A stretch of 6,360 nucleotides of DNA, taken from assembly GCA_913031335.1 (NCBI GenBank), contig CAJWGI010000083.1, forward strand, positions 1-6,360, written 5' to 3'. This DNA comes from an uncultured Anaerolineales bacterium. Its GTDB lineage: Bacteria > Chloroflexota > Anaerolineae > Anaerolineales > UBA11657. The position numbers and the translations under genes are program-made. The notes under the pieces are model-generated. The model saw nothing but the letters and a program-made list of their open reading frames with translations. It made no database searches and was not told where the DNA came from. Position 1 is the stretch's first letter, and each line of letters opens with the position of its first letter. Positions 4,861-6,360 of this stretch are shown in pieces.

Positions 4861-6291
4861 TTAAGCGTCGTAGTACAGTGTGAACTCGTGCGGGTGCGTA
4901 CGCAGGCGCACCGGGTTCACCTCGTTTTCGCGTTTGTAGGCGATGTACGCCTCTATCAAATCCGGGGTGAACACGTCGCCTTTGAGCAGAAAATCATGGT
5001 CGGCCTCGAACTCGTCTAGCACACCGGCCAACGAGGAGGGTACCTGCGGAATCTGGGCTAGCTCCTCCGGGGGCAGCTCGTAAAGGTCTTTGTCCATCGG
5101 CTCGCCAGGGTCGATGCGGTTCTGGACGCCGTCAAGGCCGGCCATCAACAGTCCGGCGCAGGCCAGATAAGGGTTGCAGGTTGGGTCGGGGGCGCGGAAC
5201 TCAACCCGTTTGGCTTTCTCGCTTTTTGAATAGACCGGAATGCGGCAAATGGCCGAGCGGTTGCGCTGCGAGTATGCCAGGTTGACCGGTGCTTCGAACC
5301 CGGGCACCAGCCGCCGGTAGGAATTGGTAGTGGGGGCTGCGAGCGCCAACAGAGCTGGGCCGTGCTTAAGCAGCCCGCCGATGTAAAAACGCGCGGTCTC
5401 GGAAAGCCCCGCGTAGCCGGCTTCATCGAAGAAGACGTTGTTGTCATCTTTCCACAGGCTCTGGTGCACGTGCATGCCGCTGCCGTTGTCCTCATAAAGC
5501 GGTTTCGGCATGAATGTGGCCGTTAGGCCATGCCGCCTAGCCACGCATTTTACTAGGTATTTATACTTGAGTAGATTGTCGGCGGTGCGTAGCAGAGTGT
5601 CGTAGTGCAGGTCGATTTCGCTCTGTCCGGCTGTAGCGACCTCGTGGTGATGCACCTCCACCGGCACCCCTGCTTCTTCTAGGACAAGCATCATGTCACT
5701 GCGTACATCTTGCATGGTGTCGGCCGGTGGGCAGGGGAAATATCCCCGCTTGGGTGGTATCTGTGCACCTAGGTTGGGACCCAGATCCTCGCCGCTGTTC
5801 CACCAGGCTTCGCGACTGTCCACCGCGTAGAACGAGGAGTACGGCGTGCTTTCGTAGCGCACATCGTCGAAGATGAAGAACTCCGCCTCCGGACCCCAGT
5901 AGCTGATATCCGCGATGCCGGTCTGTTTCATGTAGGCAACCGCCTTCTTGGCCACATAGCGCGGATCGCGCGTGTATGGCTGCCGGGTGATGGGGTCATA
6001 GACATCGCAGATGATGGCCAGTGTGGGTGCCTCCAGTACCGGATCCATGAACGCGGTGCTCGCATCCGGTATGAGCAGCATGTCGGATTCGTGAATCTCC
6101 TGGAAGCCGCGCACTGAGGAGCCATCGAAGCCGATGCCCTCATCGAAAAGCTCCGGGGTGAACTCGCGCGCGGGGATGCTGAAGTGCTGCCAGATTCCGA
6201 ACAGGTCGGTAAAACGGATGTCCACAATCTTTGCGCCGCCCGCACTCGCGGCGGCAATGGCTTCCTGCGGGGTCTGTATGCCGGTTGTCAT
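4861..6291 (-). CDS. glnA: Type I glutamine synthetase, adenylylation-regulated
   Basis: The 476-residue dodecameric cytoplasmic enzyme condenses glutamate and ammonia to glutamine using ATP, the entry step of nitrogen assimilation. The N-terminal beta-grasp domain includes the GIGFDGSSV latch (D56). Metal and substrate residues are visible in order: E135 and E137 in YWGPEAEFF, E217 and E225, H274 in NGSGMHVHQS, NRSAICRIP at 344-352, and E364 and R366 in RVEFRAPDP. DLYELPPEE at 402-410 carries the adenylylation Tyr404, equivalent to Tyr397 of E. coli, so this is a regulated GS-I beta type, consistent with the adjacent glnE. The length is close to the 469 residues of E. coli. The ATG at 6291 has an AGGAG 10 bases upstream. 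Only 69 bases of upstream DNA are in view, so its promoter and any nitrogen-control sites are mostly outside. The frame is complete and all key residues are present. Confidence 0.97.
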   Translation of the reverse strand: MTTGIQTPQEAIAAASAGGAKIVDIRFTDLFGIWQHFSIPAREFTPELFDEGIGFDGSSVRGFQEIHESDMLLIPDASTAFMDPVLEAPTLAIICDVYDPITRQPYTRDPRYVAKKAVAYMKQTGIADISYWGPEAEFFIFDDVRYESTPYSSFYAVDSREAWWNSGEDLGPNLGAQIPPKRGYFPCPPADTMQDVRSDMMLVLEEAGVPVEVHHHEVATAGQSEIDLHYDTLLRTADNLLKYKYLVKCVARRHGLTATFMPKPLYEDNGSGMHVHQSLWKDDNNVFFDEAGYAGLSETARFYIGGLLKHGPALLALAAPTTNSYRRLVPGFEAPVNLAYSQRNRSAICRIPVYSKSEKAKRVEFRAPDPTCNPYLACAGLLMAGLDGVQNRIDPGEPMDKDLYELPPEELAQIPQVPSSLAGVLDEFEADHDFLLKGDVFTPDLIEAYIAYKRENEVNPVRLRTHPHEFTLYYDA

Positions 6292-6301
6292 GGTCTGTTC
6301 G

Positions 6302-6306
6302 CTCCT
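6302..6306 (-). promoter_or_regulatory. Ribosome binding site of glnA
   Basis: AGGAG within AAAAGGAGCG lies 10 bases upstream of the glnA ATG on the minus strand. The remaining bases to 6360 contain a TATTAAT that could be a -10 element, but no partner -35 is within reach and no sigma-54 GG-N10-GC pattern is convincing. Confidence 0.65.
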
Positions 6307-6360
6307 TTTCTTGTTCTTGGTGTTTTACCTGCTCCGATTAATAGAGAAAACGCCCCTACG

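Noticed and set aside
5145..5495. Second minus-strand frame of 116 codons within glnA
   Set aside because: It is an offset frame of the conserved glutamine synthetase coding sequence with no independent start signal or motif.
6292..6360. Possible sigma-54 promoter or nitrogen-regulator site before glnA
   Set aside because: No GG-N10-GC pattern with the expected TGGCAC/TTGCA context appears in the 69 bases available; the relevant region is probably outside the window.
1..6360. tRNA or rRNA genes, CRISPR arrays, insertion sequences, phage or defence genes
   Set aside because: No cloverleaf, direct-repeat array, transposase frame or terminal inverted repeat was seen; every large open region is accounted for by housekeeping genes and their control sites.

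Overview
This window comes from a GC-rich bacterial chromosome, roughly 60% G+C by eye. It holds housekeeping nitrogen and branched-chain amino-acid genes and shows no sign of mobile DNA. The gene set fits a Gram-negative-type genome: an adenylylatable type I glutamine synthetase, its adenylyltransferase GlnE, and an ilv operon under leader-peptide attenuation. The unusual GlnE architecture and atypical ANTAR regulator do not point clearly to a familiar model lineage, so I leave the phylum open.

Layout, left to right. Positions 1-125 (minus) are the first 41 codons of an acetolactate synthase large subunit, cut by the window edge. Positions 126-429 hold no long gene but a complete classical attenuation control region for it, read on the minus strand. 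In order of transcription this is a promoter with a perfect -35 (401-429), a 34-residue leader peptide with 13 Leu/Val/Ile in 14 consecutive residues (264-368), mutually exclusive pairing segments, and a GC-rich hairpin followed by a short U-run (202-245). Positions 479-1030 (minus) encode an ANTAR-domain regulator whose receiver domain lacks the usual phosphoacceptor Asp. Its promoter and that of glnE lie back to back in the 89-base gap before glnE.

Positions 1120-4809 (plus) encode GlnE at 1229 residues, much longer than the 946 residues of the E. coli protein. The extra length is mostly a module of two ACT domains, closely resembling the C-terminal glutamine-sensing end of GlnD, inserted between the adenylyl-removing half and the adenylyl-transferring half. 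Convergent with it, after a 51-base gap containing a long perfect-armed hairpin, is glnA (4861-6291, minus), with the adenylylation Tyr at residue 404.

Working together, GlnE would adenylylate and de-adenylylate the neighbouring glutamine synthetase. The built-in ACT pair suggests GlnE could sense glutamine itself rather than only through GlnD and PII. The ANTAR protein probably acts as an RNA-binding antiterminator in nitrogen control, though no convincing ANTAR target hairpin pair is visible here. The ilv attenuator couples acetolactate synthase expression to charged Leu/Val/Ile tRNA. The most noteworthy items are the GlnE-ACT-ACT-GlnE architecture and the ilv leader peptide with its attenuator.
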